DNA of 27,916 nucleotides from Nymphaea colorata (GCF_008831285.2 NW_022204835.1:1-27916), one strand, 5' to 3'. Shown: positions 1 to 11,240, numbered from the stretch's first letter. Notes: generated from the sequence alone by a model not told the origin. Made by a program: numbers and translations.

Positions 1-79
1 CCAACCCCAACCCCAACCCCAACCCCAACCCAACCCCAACCCCAACCCCAACCCCAACCCCAACCCCAACCCCAACCCC
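1..79. repeat. C4A2 telomere repeat at the chromosome end
   Basis: The window starts with an uninterrupted run of CCCCAA units on the strand shown, ending at a GG. One unit (around 27-31) has three C instead of four. C4A2 is the telomere repeat of oligohymenophorean ciliates. Its terminal position shows that this is a natural chromosome end of the macronuclear genome. Confidence 0.96.
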
Positions 80-155
80 GGAAATTCATTGATATTTATG
101 TCCTTTAGAGTGATGGCGTTTGGCGGTGGTTTTGCATTGATTTATTATAAATAAG

Positions 156-761
156 ATGAACAATTCGAACCAAGATCTAAAAATGAGGGCCTTCAAGGTC
201 ATCATCGTCGGCCCGCAGGCCGTAGGCAAAAGCAGCATCCTCTTCCGACTCAGCGAATCAAAGTTCAACGCCGCTTACCTCTCCACCGTAGGCATCGACT
301 TCAAGACATACACCGCACAGGTCGGTGAGAGGCTATATTCACTGCAGATTTGGGACACTGCCGGCCAGTAAAAGTTTCGCGCACTCACCAGCTCCTACTA
401 CAAGGGGTCCCAGGGCTGTGTGTGCGTCTTCGACTTGGCAGATCCCTCCTCTCTCGAGCGCTGTGATTACTACCTCAGTAAAGCCTTGGAGGAGAGAGTG
501 CCTAAGGAGTGCGTATTCCTTGTAGGCAACAAGGCCGACATACCTCACGAGTCTGCAGTCGCTGGGAAGGATCTTGCAGCGAGGTACGAAGTCAACTACG
601 AGTAGTGCTCAGCAAAAGAGGGCACGAAAGTGGTGGAGATCTTCGACTAGTTAGCGAGGAAACTGGTGAAGCACTTCGGCGGTGGACCACAGGAGGAAGG
701 ATAGGAACTTAAACCGACCGTCAAGGTTCAAGAAGGTAGGAGGAATTGCTGCGGAAGGTGA
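156..761 (+). CDS. Rab-family small GTPase, 201 aa (UAR = Glu)
   Basis: This is a Ras-superfamily GTPase of Rab type, a membrane-traffic switch that cycles between GTP and GDP. The G motifs are all present: P-loop GPQAVGKSS (residues 19-27), switch I with STVGIDFK (43-50), WDTAGQ-KFR (66 on), NKAD (125-128) and CSAK (151-154). Residue 72, always Glu in Rabs, is a TAA here; the residue before CSAK and two later positions are TAG. The chain ends NCCGR, giving a paired-cysteine tail for geranylgeranylation. Length is normal for a Rab. The first ATG was chosen because TATAAATAAG precedes it directly; a second Met lies at residue 10. The gene has no intron and is clearly richer in G+C than the array genes further right. 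I cannot assign the Rab subfamily. Confidence 0.93.
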
Positions 762-883
762 AAAACTTTCCATCTGATCATATGTATTTTAACGCAAACT
801 ACTAGTTTCTACTTAACTCAAAGGCCCCTCAGCCTCATAGCCTTAGTTTCGAATTAAAACGATGCATCAATCATTGTGAAAAC

Positions 884-3800
884 ATGAAGAAATATTTGAT
901 TGTTAGTATAGAGAGAAAATCAAGAGTTAATGTGAGGATTTTGGATATCTTTTGAATCTATGCTGACAATAGATATTCAATGATTACGTTCTATCATATT
1001 TTGGTTCAGACTAAAGAATGGATAAGTTTGAAATATCTCAAGCGGTCAATCAAACATTTTTTCTTGTTTATTCATCAAAAAATAATCTACACCGATAGCT
1101 GATCACCAAAACCGCCTTCTACAGGCTTCATAGGCAAAATTATATATTCAGTAATCCTCATTTAAATGCCAATCCATATTTAGTTGGAAATTTAAGGTAC
1201 TTTTCGCTTATAATTATAAAGTTTGGAGCTTTAATATCTTTCTGACGTTTAATGAAAGAATGCCAAAGAAAACTCCCCCAAATTGCCTAGTTGAACAAGG
1301 CTCATCTTGACTTCTTTCCTGCTAAGTGCAAAATGTATCTTCAGCTCCTCATGTCGATCAAATAAGAAAAGACATATGGTCAGATCCCAAAAGCCATCCG
1401 CAAAAACTATTAATACTTTACTTCCATTTTCAAAAAGCTTGAAGATGTCTAAAGGACTTACTTCATTGCGAAAAACATCGAATATGCAAGGCAAAAATTG
1501 AACGGATGCGTTTCCATAACTCCTCCGAACATCTACTAAATCGAGACTACTTGTGAGGTCAAGACGACTTTCATGAAGATGGTCTTTTGGTAAAAGAGAA
1601 CGATAAAATATGAATACAATTACCAAAGGGTGAAATTTTGCACTTCTAAAAAACAGGATGTAATTGATCTCAAATCTTACCTTGTACGGAGGTCCAGTTC
1701 TCAAAAATATGGCCTAGTCTTGGAGTCTTTTGACCCCATAATCAGTGAAAAGTTCCAGAGCATATCGTTTAAGTTCTCGAATTCTTCAATATGCGAGTAA
1801 ATTCTATACTGTCTTCGCGAATCAATTGTCTAAATTTCGTTCAAAAGGATAGAGTGTTTGCTCGGTGATGATAGCAAAGAGCTAAAAGATGTTAAAAATG
1901 CAGAATAAAAGGAAACGATGGACTTGACTATCCTGACTAATAAAAATTTGAGTTCCTTTTTCTAAGAGAAGGAAGATTTAGTTGCCAAGCTGAAGAAGGG
2001 AAGAAGAGAAGTGTTTGGCATATTTTCTGAACAGAATTTGATGATCTTGAACTCATCACAAAGCAGCAAGTATTACTATCTTTAATATGCCCTTCCACCT
2101 TCTTGGAACAATCTTGCAATTATTCGCGAAAACATAAAAATTTTAGGTTATGTAACTTCTTCGGAATTCACCTGCTAGATACTTTAGAGATTCAATGCAA
2201 GCATATCGGCAAATTACTATAAAATCCATTCCCAAAATGAGTAGTTTGAGATGATCATGCTTGTCGAACAGGTATAGAAAGGAGGATAGCTGCAACAACT
2301 CATGAAGTCTACGAGCAACATCTTTTTTGGAGCCAATGTTCCTTTCATGGAGATAAATGTCAAAAAGAAAAAATAAGGACAGTATTCTTTGACAATCAGT
2401 GCAATTATAAGGAAAAGCCATCATAAAAAGACAGCATAGAACCAAAAGATCATAATAAAATTCTTGAAAAGTTTGATAAGGCCTTCATTTGAAAGTTCAA
2501 ACGTTTCAAACATCTCAAACAAGCTGGATGTTGATGTTGTGGACGTGAATTCCTATAGTCCAATGAAAAAGTCGTCATTTGATCTAACAGGCCACGCCCG
2601 TAGCAAATCAGCTAATCCAAATTTTAGATCATTAACTTCCAACAATAAGGAAGAGTCGCCGAGAAATAACATCATCTTATAAATTCCTTGCTAAAGAAAT
2701 GTATCATAGGAGGAGGATGCTGTGGATGAAACTTTCTATTCCATTGAGGATGCAGTTGAGGATATTGAATAGCTTGAAGAAATACAAGAAATTTATCATA
2801 GCATTTCTGCCAAAATTGTGTAAAAATATGAATAAGTGTATCATGATGGCACTGTATAAATCACTAAACCTCCAGTCAATTATCTGAACACCAAATATTC
2901 CAATGAGCCAAGTTAAAAATACCCACCTAGGCTGGTCACTGAAAAAGAGCATAATCTTCTGGTAGATTGGAAGAAGCTTGCAAAAGGAGGAGTTATTTGC
3001 GTCAACAAAGAAGCCATTTAATAGCAAAAGAGAGTAATAAAGCTTGCTTTCAATCAGATAGGCAGCAAAATCTTTAAAATGAAGGGGATTATTAACTTTT
3101 CTTTGCCGATACAAATTTGCAGAGGCGAGTCTGCATTGATCAGTCTGGCGAGAAACATAAGCTATGCTCCTCTCCTTCTCGAGCAAACCAGCTCAATGAC
3201 TGCTCTTGAGAGGATGAAACAGATAATCACTTTGCATGTTTCTTGGTCTTCGCTGGCTCTGAGCACTCAAAAACCTTTCAATCCGATACTCGGTGAGACC
3301 TATCAAGGCTCTCTTAATGGGTGTCCTCTCTATATGGAGCAAGTATCTCACCATCCTGCCATCTCATATGTTTATTTTATAGGAAGAGGATACAAGATCT
3401 ACGGGCAAATTGCACCGATTGTCTACGTGAGATTAAACTACATCAACGCTGCAATGTAAGAGCTGATAACAATCTAATTCGACAATGGTGACAAATGCCA
3501 ATTCTCGATTTCGACTATGGTCATAAACGGAATCATATTTGGAGAAAGATCAATCTACTTTGATGGGGTTTGCCATGTCATTGACAAGAAGAACAACATG
3601 ATAGCAGAGATCCGCTACAACGCTAAGAATAATAGTCTCTTCAAAGCCAAGGAAAATCCTGATTCCTTCATGGGATAAATCTATCAAGTCACTTAAGCCT
3701 TTATGAACAAGTTTATAGCAAATAATCGAAAGACATCATTGAAGAAAGATGATAAAAATAGGCTGGTCGGAACTATTAGTGGAGAATGGAACGGAGTTTT

Positions 3801-4019
3801 GATGTTCAATGGTCAAAAATATTTTGATTTTGAGCATTAGCTTCCAGTGAAGTTGGAAAATAGCGAATGTCCATTACCTTCTGATGGTGTTTTTAGGGAA
3901 GATATAATATGCAAATCCTGGGAGATGTGGTAAAGGGGCAAGAGTAGAAGGAGAGACTGGAGGAAATCCAGCGAAGAGACAAAAAGATGAGAAATAAACA
4001 CAAATAGTTGGAAAAATGA
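884..4019 (+). CDS. Oxysterol-binding-protein-related protein (ORP), about 1000 aa, two small introns
   Basis: ORPs move sterols or phosphoinositides between membranes at contact sites. The C-terminal lipid-binding domain (about residues 700-1005) carries NPILGETY (762 on), the signature EQVSHHPA (781 on) and the late FRED...GD...LEEIQRRDKK pattern. The stretch TFYSIED (579-585), preceded by an acidic run, fits a phospho-FFAT motif. I infer introns at 932-972 (GTGAGG...ATAG) and 1197-1268 (GTACTT...AAAG). Both keep frame and remove in-frame TGAs, giving a start at 884 with exons 884-931, 973-1196 and 1269 on. Without introns the open frame would start at 1252. The domain's end (GDVVKG..., stop at 4017-4019) lies one base out of frame from FRED near 3903, so one base seems to be missing there; if the shift is real, the frame would end at 3990. 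The first 570 or so residues show no domain I can name. Confidence 0.85.
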
Positions 4020-4194
4020 CTTTATCATTATCTTCTATCATATCTTTATAACAAGTATCATCAATTTATACTTTTTAATCATGCTCTTGCTTGTTTGGAT
4101 TATTATTAAACTTATACAAGATATCATCTATAGGTATTCCTTTGAGAGTACATAGCATTTCTCCATTTTAGCATTTCCTCTTCTGAGTCTCTCT

Positions 4195-5595
4195 TCAATC
4201 GATACAATTTTTCATTGTCTTGGAGTATTTTTCGGCTTTCAAGGCAAAATTATCCCTTTCGAAGGCAAGTCTCATCAACTCTTCCTTGGACTTTTATATC
4301 TAAAATGAGCTTTCCACCAGCAAATCTCTCAAGTTCCTCATCTCCAGCGATAGTCTCTCGTTCTCTGCTAGAATTTACTCCATTCTAAGGTTTTCAGTTC
4401 GCAACCGATTTAGCTATTTCTTGATGTCTGCACCCCAATATTCGAACCTGTCTCTTTCCATGACAAAGTTGACTTGGTTTAGTTGTAATTAGTCCTTCAA
4501 CTGCACAACACAGTTGTTGAGTTGGTCCCTCTATGTCTTTCTTGACATCATTTCATTTTCAAGTTGTAACTCTAGATTTGAGATTTGTCCCATATACTTT
4601 TATACTTGCTCCATGAGATTGTTCTTGTCGTTTGATAGATTGTGGATCCTACTCTAGTAGCTCTTGGTAATGTCAAGCAAGGATTCCTTTCCTTTAGCGT
4701 TCTCAAGAGTCAGTGCTTCGACCATTCTATCCTTCATCCCTATGATCTAATTCAATCTTTTTGTTTCGCTGTCGAAAGACTGCATTATTTCCCGAAGTTA
4801 TTGACTTTTTCTAAGATTTTAGTTCATTCTGATGTTCTAAGCCTTTTCAAGTTCTGTCTTCATCAATCGTTAAAGTGAATCTTTTTATTTGGCTTTTTCG
4901 TTGATTATATTTTGAATTCTTTCTTGGTATATATTTTCGGTCTGGTATAGTTTCTTTTGAGCTTCATCAAGCCTTCTCCTTGCATCATCCTCTCCATTTA
5001 TCTTTTGTTTTTCAAGTTATTTGTATTTATCAACTAGGATATTATACTCTTCAGTCAATTTTTCATGTTATTTTTTGAGATAATTGTAATCATCGTTTAA
5101 TTATGATTCCTTTTGCTCCATATGCTTGAGTTGAGCCTCCAGTTCGGCTATTTTTCCTTAAAGCATTTCTTTCTCAGCTTGTGAATATTTGGCTTCTTCC
5201 TATTTCTGTTGTATGAGGATGGTGATCTCACTGTTGAATCTTTTTTGGATCTCTTTCAATCTTTGCTCATGGTTTAGTTATGAATCGTGAAGCATTTTTT
5301 TGTACATGGTGATTTGCTGGTTCAGAGATCTTTCTATTCCGTCCCTTTCAAGCTAAAGTTGAATCAATCTTTCCTTCATGAAACCATTCATGGCTTAAAA
5401 TTCTCTTAGTTTGCTTGTCCCTTCTTCAGTTTTTCTCAAAGTGGCAGCCTATCGGTATATGACATTATCCGCTAGCTTGCTGGGCGTGTATGTGAGATCC
5501 GCCCATGCAGCTTTACCGTATTTCTAAGGTGAAAGGTTGGTCAACTTGGCTGGGGAGACATCTTTCTTGATTCTGGAGAGCAAAAGACTATCCAT
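4195..5595 (-). CDS. Coiled-coil protein, 466 aa, function unknown
   Basis: One uninterrupted minus-strand frame (UAR = Glu) runs from the ATG to TGA. After about 55 residues (MDSLLLSRIKKDVSPAKLTN and on) almost the whole chain is charged and heptad-like: long runs rich in Glu, Gln, Lys, Leu and Asn with no Pro and few aromatic residues, as in cytoskeletal, basal-body or cilium-associated rods. Many of its acidic positions are TAA or TAG. The start is preceded by a TATAATTTATTT box. It is convergent with the ORP gene, 175 bases away, and runs in the same direction as the small basic gene upstream of it. No domain beyond the coiled coil is recognisable, so a more specific role cannot be claimed. 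Confidence 0.82.
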
Positions 5596-5711
5596 CTTGG
5601 AAAGTATTTTACAAATAAATTATATTTTGCTCAGGCAAAAAGATATAAGCCATGATCATTATCGTTGAATAGAGGCCTTACATGCTTGGAGAGTTATAAA
5701 ATTGATGAAAA

Positions 5712-6359
5712 TCAATAAATGTAATCGTATTTGTGTATGTATATAGAGGAAGTTGTTGCGAGTGCCTTCGGGTGATGCTTGTGCTTCAACTATTATAATT
5801 ATTCTAAGAGCTTTGTTCTTTCCCTTTGCCATTCGTTTTCTCTTTTCTCATAGGTTTTCAGAATGGTTTGGGTTCTCTTCAAGATGCTATGGAAGTTTGA
5901 TGACGATACGCTGCACTTCCTGGAGTCCATCAGTCCCTTCGTTTCGGACTTTACTCCCAGTTCGCACTTACTGTACTTTTTGCTTTTGTTCATTTTTGTC
6001 TTTTTGGAGCTTTTGTTGCGTCCTTTCTGCTTATCGTTGGGTTTGACTTTGATGGTTTTTTCTGACTGCGATTGAAACAATTAATTGAGGGACAGGTTGG
6101 ACTGGAAGTGCTTAGCCTTGTAGTCAGCTTCGTTCTCCGGGAGTTGGATGTCGAGGGGCATGGCCGAACGCACCATTTCCCTGTGGGTTTTGGCAGGATG
6201 GGATTTGATTCTATTGACGAGAGGGGTTTTCTGCTCGAGAGTGCAGTCGAGGTTCTTGGGGTTCCTAGCGGTGGAGGTGCGCGTGTTTTTGAACTTATCC
6301 GTATAGGTCGAATGCAAGTTCTTGAGAGAGTACTTGGCGGTCTTAAATCTTTTGTCCAT
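5712..6359 (-). CDS. Very basic small protein, 215 aa, function unknown
   Basis: The frame starts at MDKRFKTAKYSLKNL, directly after an ATAATA run, and ends at TGA. An upstream in-frame ATG at 6380 would add seven residues. Lys and Arg dominate the chain, especially between residues 95 and 150, and a short coiled-coil-like segment (KTYEKRENEWQRERTKLLEE) lies near the C-terminus. TAA/TAG codons occur in-frame at six positions, four of them clustered in the ELEELK-type stretch after residue 185. I recognise no family; a nucleic-acid- or microtubule-associated role is only a guess from the charge. G+C is clearly higher in its first half than in the array genes to the right. Confidence 0.7.
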
Positions 6360-6654
6360 TATTATTATATCGAATCGCATAGAACCAGGGACTTCCTCAA
6401 ATCAATATGCGCCTTTACACCGACAATAATAAAAAATCGTATTCAACTCTGTGTTCTTCAATAAAAATTCTCAGGGCCATTATTAATATCTCGTAAAATT
6501 AATAAATATCCAACTAAACAAGATAATCGATATAAGATTGATGTCCAATTGATATGGCGAAACGAGTAGCTTCTAAGATTATTTATGTTTGAGTTTGAAT
6601 ACTTTTGTTTTGTCTTTTGTTAAGATGAAATAATACGAAAGTAAAGTAAAAATA
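6360..6654. other. AT-rich spacer before the module array
   Basis: About 300 bases of AT-rich DNA without a convincing open frame on either strand. It separates the single-copy genes from the repeated module and presumably holds the promoter of the small basic gene. Confidence 0.5.
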
Positions 6655-6752
6655 TGAAAATTGCCCTTTTTTTAAAAACTGAACTGTGGCTTACTCTTTC
6701 AAGGCATTGATAATCACAGCCTTTTATTAATTAAACGGAAAAATCATGAAAG
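6655..6752 (+). repeat. Direct repeat, copy 1 (flank of module A)
   Basis: This stretch is clearly similar to 12400-12496: both contain a poly-T run, ...TTACTC..., CAT(T/C)GATAATC, a short AT stretch and AAAATCATGAAA. In both places it leads into an ATG on the plus strand. It therefore looks like the conserved upstream region of the third, small gene type of the module. Confidence 0.6.
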
Positions 6753-6850
6753 TCTTCTTCGTAATCGGTTCATTCAATTATTTTTCCTCATTCGTCCTTG
6801 CAATATACTTTGAAAAATAATAAATATTGTCTTTCAATACAAAAGAATGA
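6746..6850 (+). CDS. Short signal-peptide-like open frame, 34 aa
   Basis: The ATG sits at the end of the repeated upstream element and opens a hydrophobic start (MKVFFVIGSFNYFSSFVLA) followed by a few charged residues and TGA. It runs tail-to-tail towards protease gene A. It resembles a secretory leader without a mature protein and may be the truncated 5' end of the third module gene. A spliced extension cannot be excluded. Confidence 0.3.
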
Positions 6851-6883
6851 TAAGAAAGCTTTGCATAAATAGAATTTAAGCTA

Positions 6884-9800
6884 TCAATCATCCTTCTTCT
6901 TTCCTATAATCGCCTATTTAATGATGTCTTTTAGCCAATCCCATACCTTAGGAGTATAAATGTCTACTGCGTAATTGTCTTTTTGGTCTCCAATATTATG
7001 AACTCCAATAATATGGTATTGCTTACTCTGTTCATCCTGGTAGAATACTGGACTACCACTGTTTCCTCCCAAAGTCGAAATCCTGTGGCGGATCCTTGTA
7101 AGATCCTGGATTGGGCTCTCAGAGTCATCATAAGAAAAGTATTAATGATTCACTTATTTTGGCTTATCCCCCAACTTCTCATTGTACATTATACCCGGAA
7201 CAGTATTAAATCGATCTGACAATGGAAATCCTGCTATCTCTATGGATGGTCTTTCATTTGTCAAATGTTTTTTCAATGGTAAGATGTGAAATCCCCAAAC
7301 ATCAACCTCGCTCTCGAGCTCAATTACTGCAATATCGTAAAAGCAACATTTTTTAAAGTCTGACAGGTATCTTGTATAATCTGGGTGAATGTGTACTTTT
7401 TTTATAGGTAGCTTAGTGCATTGTTAGATAGCAAGCGGGCTTGAGAAGTGATATCTGAATTGGTAGGCACTTAATCCTTAGAAAGTTGTATTATAAGTCT
7501 TTTTATTATCCATGCTAATAAAATTATGCCCACAAGTTAAAATATACTTACATTTTTTGGTTTAAGTTGATGAAAGGAACGCTCCTGTTCCACCAAACTA
7601 CTCCTTTAAGTTTAGAACCATTGTTATACCATTGTATGGAACTTTCGTTGCATCTAGTTGACTTATCGGATTCCGTTTCTCAATATTGATAAATATTGAC
7701 TAAAATTTGCTATGCTACATGCCATAACTCTAAGTGTCTTAGAACAACTTAATTTCAGTATCAAGATTTTTTTCTACTTTACAGTAAAAGCCAGCAAAAA
7801 AATCTCCCTCAACGTAAGCTGACTATTCGAAGATGAACATAGGGCCAGTAATATCTTCTATGGATTTCTTTCCCATTATTTCATTCATTTCTTAGAGATA
7901 AGTTATTTTCAACTGGATCTCATCATTTCTAATTTTGCGTATATCTTTAATACTTAGCACAAATCCCTGCAAATACTTATTAAAGCATTTGATATCATTC
8001 ACACATATATTTTACATGCTATATTGTTCATTTGGTCTCGATATAGATGATTCCTTAAGTGAAAATGCCAAGAAATGTTTATCCGCCTTGTATGCTCCTG
8101 TCTGATAAATGTTGTAATCTTTTGTTTTTTTCAAGTTGAAATGAAGTGGGTTATTCAAAAATGACCTTTTGTTTTTGAAGTAAACATACATAATCTTGGA
8201 ATCTGTAAGATAAGGTTGCAGTTCGTTTGTTGTTAAAAATGTTTTCTCATTGATCTTGACTCCAACTCCATAAAATATTTAACCTTTGCAAATTAGCCTG
8301 ATGATGCCGACACAGGAAATTGTTGAAGGAAACTCAGGAGACATACCCTTAAGTTGATTCAAGACGCTGGAAATGTTGAAATTTCTTTCTTTCAATTTCG
8401 TTTTATGTTAAAGATGCTTCTTCTTTGACTAAGCCTTGTAAACTTCAGATATAAATGCAATCTTCTTCATTTATTTCTTCTTCAAAAAGATTGAATAGAA
8501 TCTCAAGACAACCTCTTTTTGATGTGGCTTGTTCCTATCTCTATAAAAAGTCTTATGCTTTTGCTTAGTTGAGTTGTTAATGGCGAAGATAACATACCTC
8601 TTTGTAGCTTCATCTTTATAGTAGACGGGAGATCCATACAGCGATTTAGTTCTCTTAAAGGTATCCATCATGTAATGCTAATTGAATTCGATGACTATTG
8701 ACTATTGATGAGTAAAGTTAGGCTATTCTTTGCCATTCAGCCGCCAACCAGACATAAGGATCTTTGAGCTTATGAAATGATAATAGAATGGCTTGTCCTA
8801 GATGAACTTTATCTAAAACCTCTACTCTTTGAAGTTTTCATAAGGCTTTTCCAACAAGAGATACAATATCTAGTGATTATCTGCTTATTCAGTCATTAAT
8901 TCAGCCTAATTGTCAGGATCGCGATTTACTTCTGATTGTTACGCTTCTTGTTCAGTTGCGCTTGTATGGCGGCTTTCACTGACATCTCTGTTATTTTCAA
9001 CCCCCTTATTGTATGGAACTTTGCAACTTTTCACAATTTTGTTAAGTTAATCATTATCTATCGTCCTATCAAACTCTTATCCAAACATCTTTATTGATCC
9101 TGTTACAGATACGGCCGAAAGGTCTGCATATTTGTTTATCTTCTTCTGCAACAAGGTTTTGGATGTGATTACAGTGACTCCATCAATCAAAGTTCCAGTG
9201 AATCGAAGGGTTTCCTCAAGTTTTCCTCTATTGTTTATCACCAATGTAATTAATCCGATTTGCCATGAGGGTAAATCGAACTCTACTAGCTTTTTTGAAA
9301 TTTCCTTATTTTTACTGCTAATATTCAAGGTGAACATTTCTGTAATAGAAGTTTTTTAGGCCTTTTTATTGTGTTCTTCAAAAATCTTCTGGACCAAAGG
9401 AACTACCACCTTCAGGGTGGGTTTTATCTTCTCAACAACATTCTTGGCTACATTGTAGGCTGTGGTAATAATGCTGAAGAAGCTAAACTCTAGACTAGCA
9501 CCTTTGCAAGCACTATCAGCTTTAGGATCTTTAAATACATCAACTTCCGATTATATGAGCTACTTGTTTTAACTGAATAATTCAGTTAGCTTAGACAGCC
9601 ATGACTATCGATTGGCTTTGAGTTATATAGATGAGATGGTAAAGAAAATTCCATAGAAAAGCTGAGGATAGCATTCGCAGCTCAGTTAAAGGTGATAAGA
9701 AATCTGAAGAAGGTTGTAGTCCTTGGATAGAACATAGTGGTTTGACGAAGCGTTGAAAGAAGTCTTTTTTATGGTCTCTTCTTTGATCTGTTAATGCTCA

Positions 9801-10132
9801 TTGCTGATGATTAGGTAATTCAATTTGGCTATCATCTCTTTTGATATTTTGCCTATATATTTTGGATAGATAAACTCCTCAAGACCTTCAATGATATAAG
9901 TCTCAACGAAGTCCATCTATTCTTTGGATTCAACATGCAGGCTTCCATAAAAGCTTGATTAGTGGACAATAAACTGATGTTCTTGCTATTATAGCCATGA
10001 TTTCATCCTTTTTCGTTCTTCCTTCTTAAATGTTTTGAATGAAATCATTAGATCGGCTAGTATGCTTGTAGGGGCTTGTATTTGTCCACGTTTGGGGGTT
10101 TTGATAGCTGGGAATAAAACTTAGCTCATCAT
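6884..10132 (-). CDS. Module protease A: multi-barrel trypsin/V8-like protein, 1082 aa
   Basis: The complete minus-strand frame has no TGA and no intron. The C-terminal 230 or so residues form a trypsin-fold protease of V8/glutamyl-endopeptidase style: LTCGH with His869, YDIAVIELE with Asp933, LGGNSGSPV with Ser1025, then IIGVHNIG. Two earlier segments look like decayed copies of the same fold. Segment 1 (about 290-515) has VITSKTL where the His motif should be and LYGSPVYYKDEATKRY where the Ser motif should be. Segment 2 (about 590-770) has FLTTNEL and ITGPMFIFE. The N-terminus is charged and lacks a signal peptide, so the protein is probably cytosolic. It is divergent from the MGQNLK gene at 10641. 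The nearest known relatives are V8/HtrA-like serine proteases; substrate and role are unknown. The ATG at 10130-10132 overlaps the conserved promoter box, unlike in the other copies. Confidence 0.85.
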
Positions 10133-10146
10133 TTGAAATAATTATA
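10132..10146 (-). promoter_or_regulatory. Conserved 15-base box at the protease A start
   Basis: TATAATTATTTCAAA (read on the minus strand) is identical in front of all four protease genes. Here it touches the ATG; in B, C and D it ends about 17-18 bases upstream. It is a likely core promoter or transcription-start element. Confidence 0.5.
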
Positions 10147-10640
10147 TTGTGTTGGATAGCTTTTCAATAAATATCGAATATTCCTTCTCTCAAATATAAA
10201 ATTATGCAAAACTAAAGAAGGGACATCTCAGATAGGCGAATCACCGACTGTTCAGGTGCTTTTAATTTGAAAATCGAAAATACATGTAATCATGATTTTT
10301 TATTGGCCTATCGTGAAGTTTTTCAATAAAAGATAATATGAAAATAGCTAAAATCTTGGTTCAAAGAATTAAGATATAAGGCTGAGATTCGTAGCCAAAA
10401 TGGCAAAATAACCTTACTCTGCCATCATTTAAAATATCTTTTGCAGTTTTGGATAACTTTATTTGTTATCCCCCTTCAAATATCAGCATTTATCAAATAC
10501 AAAGATTTTAAATGCCAAATAATTATAAGTTTAAGTTTCAACTTTCGCAACAAACGGTTATTATTAGTAACATTAATGGATATGCTTTTGTTTTGAATTC
10601 TTTTATTTAATTCTTATAACTTCATATTAATTTAGTTAAG
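10147..10640. promoter_or_regulatory. Divergent promoter region of module A
   Basis: About 500 AT-rich bases separate two head-to-head genes. There is no convincing open frame. The layout repeats in modules B and C with nearly the same length, so both genes are probably driven from this shared region. Confidence 0.5.
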
Positions 10641-11240
10641 ATGGGCCAAAACTTAAAAAGCATTAGAAATAAGAAAAGCAAGGATAATGACTATAATATT
10701 CTCATGAACTAAGAGAAACACCTCAACAAACTGGCCTTTGATATTCAAAAAGAAATCGATGTTTAATCCTCCTTTTTGGCATAAGGCTTATCGACTAAGC
10801 ATGAAACTGCGCTGGAATTAACTCCCTAAAGCATAGCCGATATTGAATGGGAGAATTAGGGCTAAACTTTAAAAAAAATTGGTGAGTATGTGGACAATGA
10901 TTATATAGAAGTTGTTAAGACCCTCTTTGAGGATTAGGCCAGGTCACATCTAGCCACGAAGGATCCTAAAATTGCATCGTGGTCCCAGAAGTATTTCCCA
11001 GGGGCAAAACAGAATACGATTGTTTATCTAAGGTACTTCGTGCTGGTTCGCCATGTTCAAATCGTTTCGGCAGAACTCAATCAACTAATAATGTACGGCT
11101 TTTCTACTACGATTTTGCCTGAAAATTTTGAGAAACTTCCTGCAAACCAGCATGCTGCTATCAAAGAATTATCGAAAAGTTGGAAGAATAAACAAATGGA
11201 AAAATACGGTTTAAATGAGGTCAGATAGAAACATGATTGA
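10641..11240 (+). CDS. MGQNLK-family module partner, copy 1, 199 aa
   Basis: Intronless plus-strand frame starting MGQNLKSIRNKKSK and ending at TGA; six or more in-frame UAR codons. Gly2 makes N-myristoylation possible, though Lys6 is not ideal for the usual recognition pattern. Shared features with the other two copies are IQKEI near residue 40, an (I/C)EWE motif, KIGEYV, SW-x-x-K-x-FPG-x-K, YLRYxVLV and LNQLI(M/L)YGFS. The product is acidic to mixed in charge, with no membrane segment and no signal peptide. I know no family with this pattern. It always lies head-to-head with the large protease gene, so the two are probably co-expressed and may work together. Confidence 0.82.

Noticed and set aside
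156-761. UAR = Gln code as in Tetrahymena or Paramecium
   Set aside because: Some UAR positions align with Gln codons, but the invariant Rab Glu and several GAA/GAG paralogue columns favour Glu.
1249-1704. 151-residue minus-strand open frame
   Set aside because: Antisense of ORP exon 3; the plus frame continues for 900 codons with family motifs.
3991-4140. Hydrophobic, membrane-segment-like stretch in frame after a TGA of the ORP, suggesting stop readthrough to a tail anchor
   Set aside because: The true ORP ending (LEEIQRRDKK...) lies in another frame and stops at 4019. The hydrophobic reading comes from T-rich downstream DNA.
4009-4200. Separate small gene between the ORP and the coiled-coil gene
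   Set aside because: Only 175 bases of AT-rich convergent 3' flank, no start with a promoter box.
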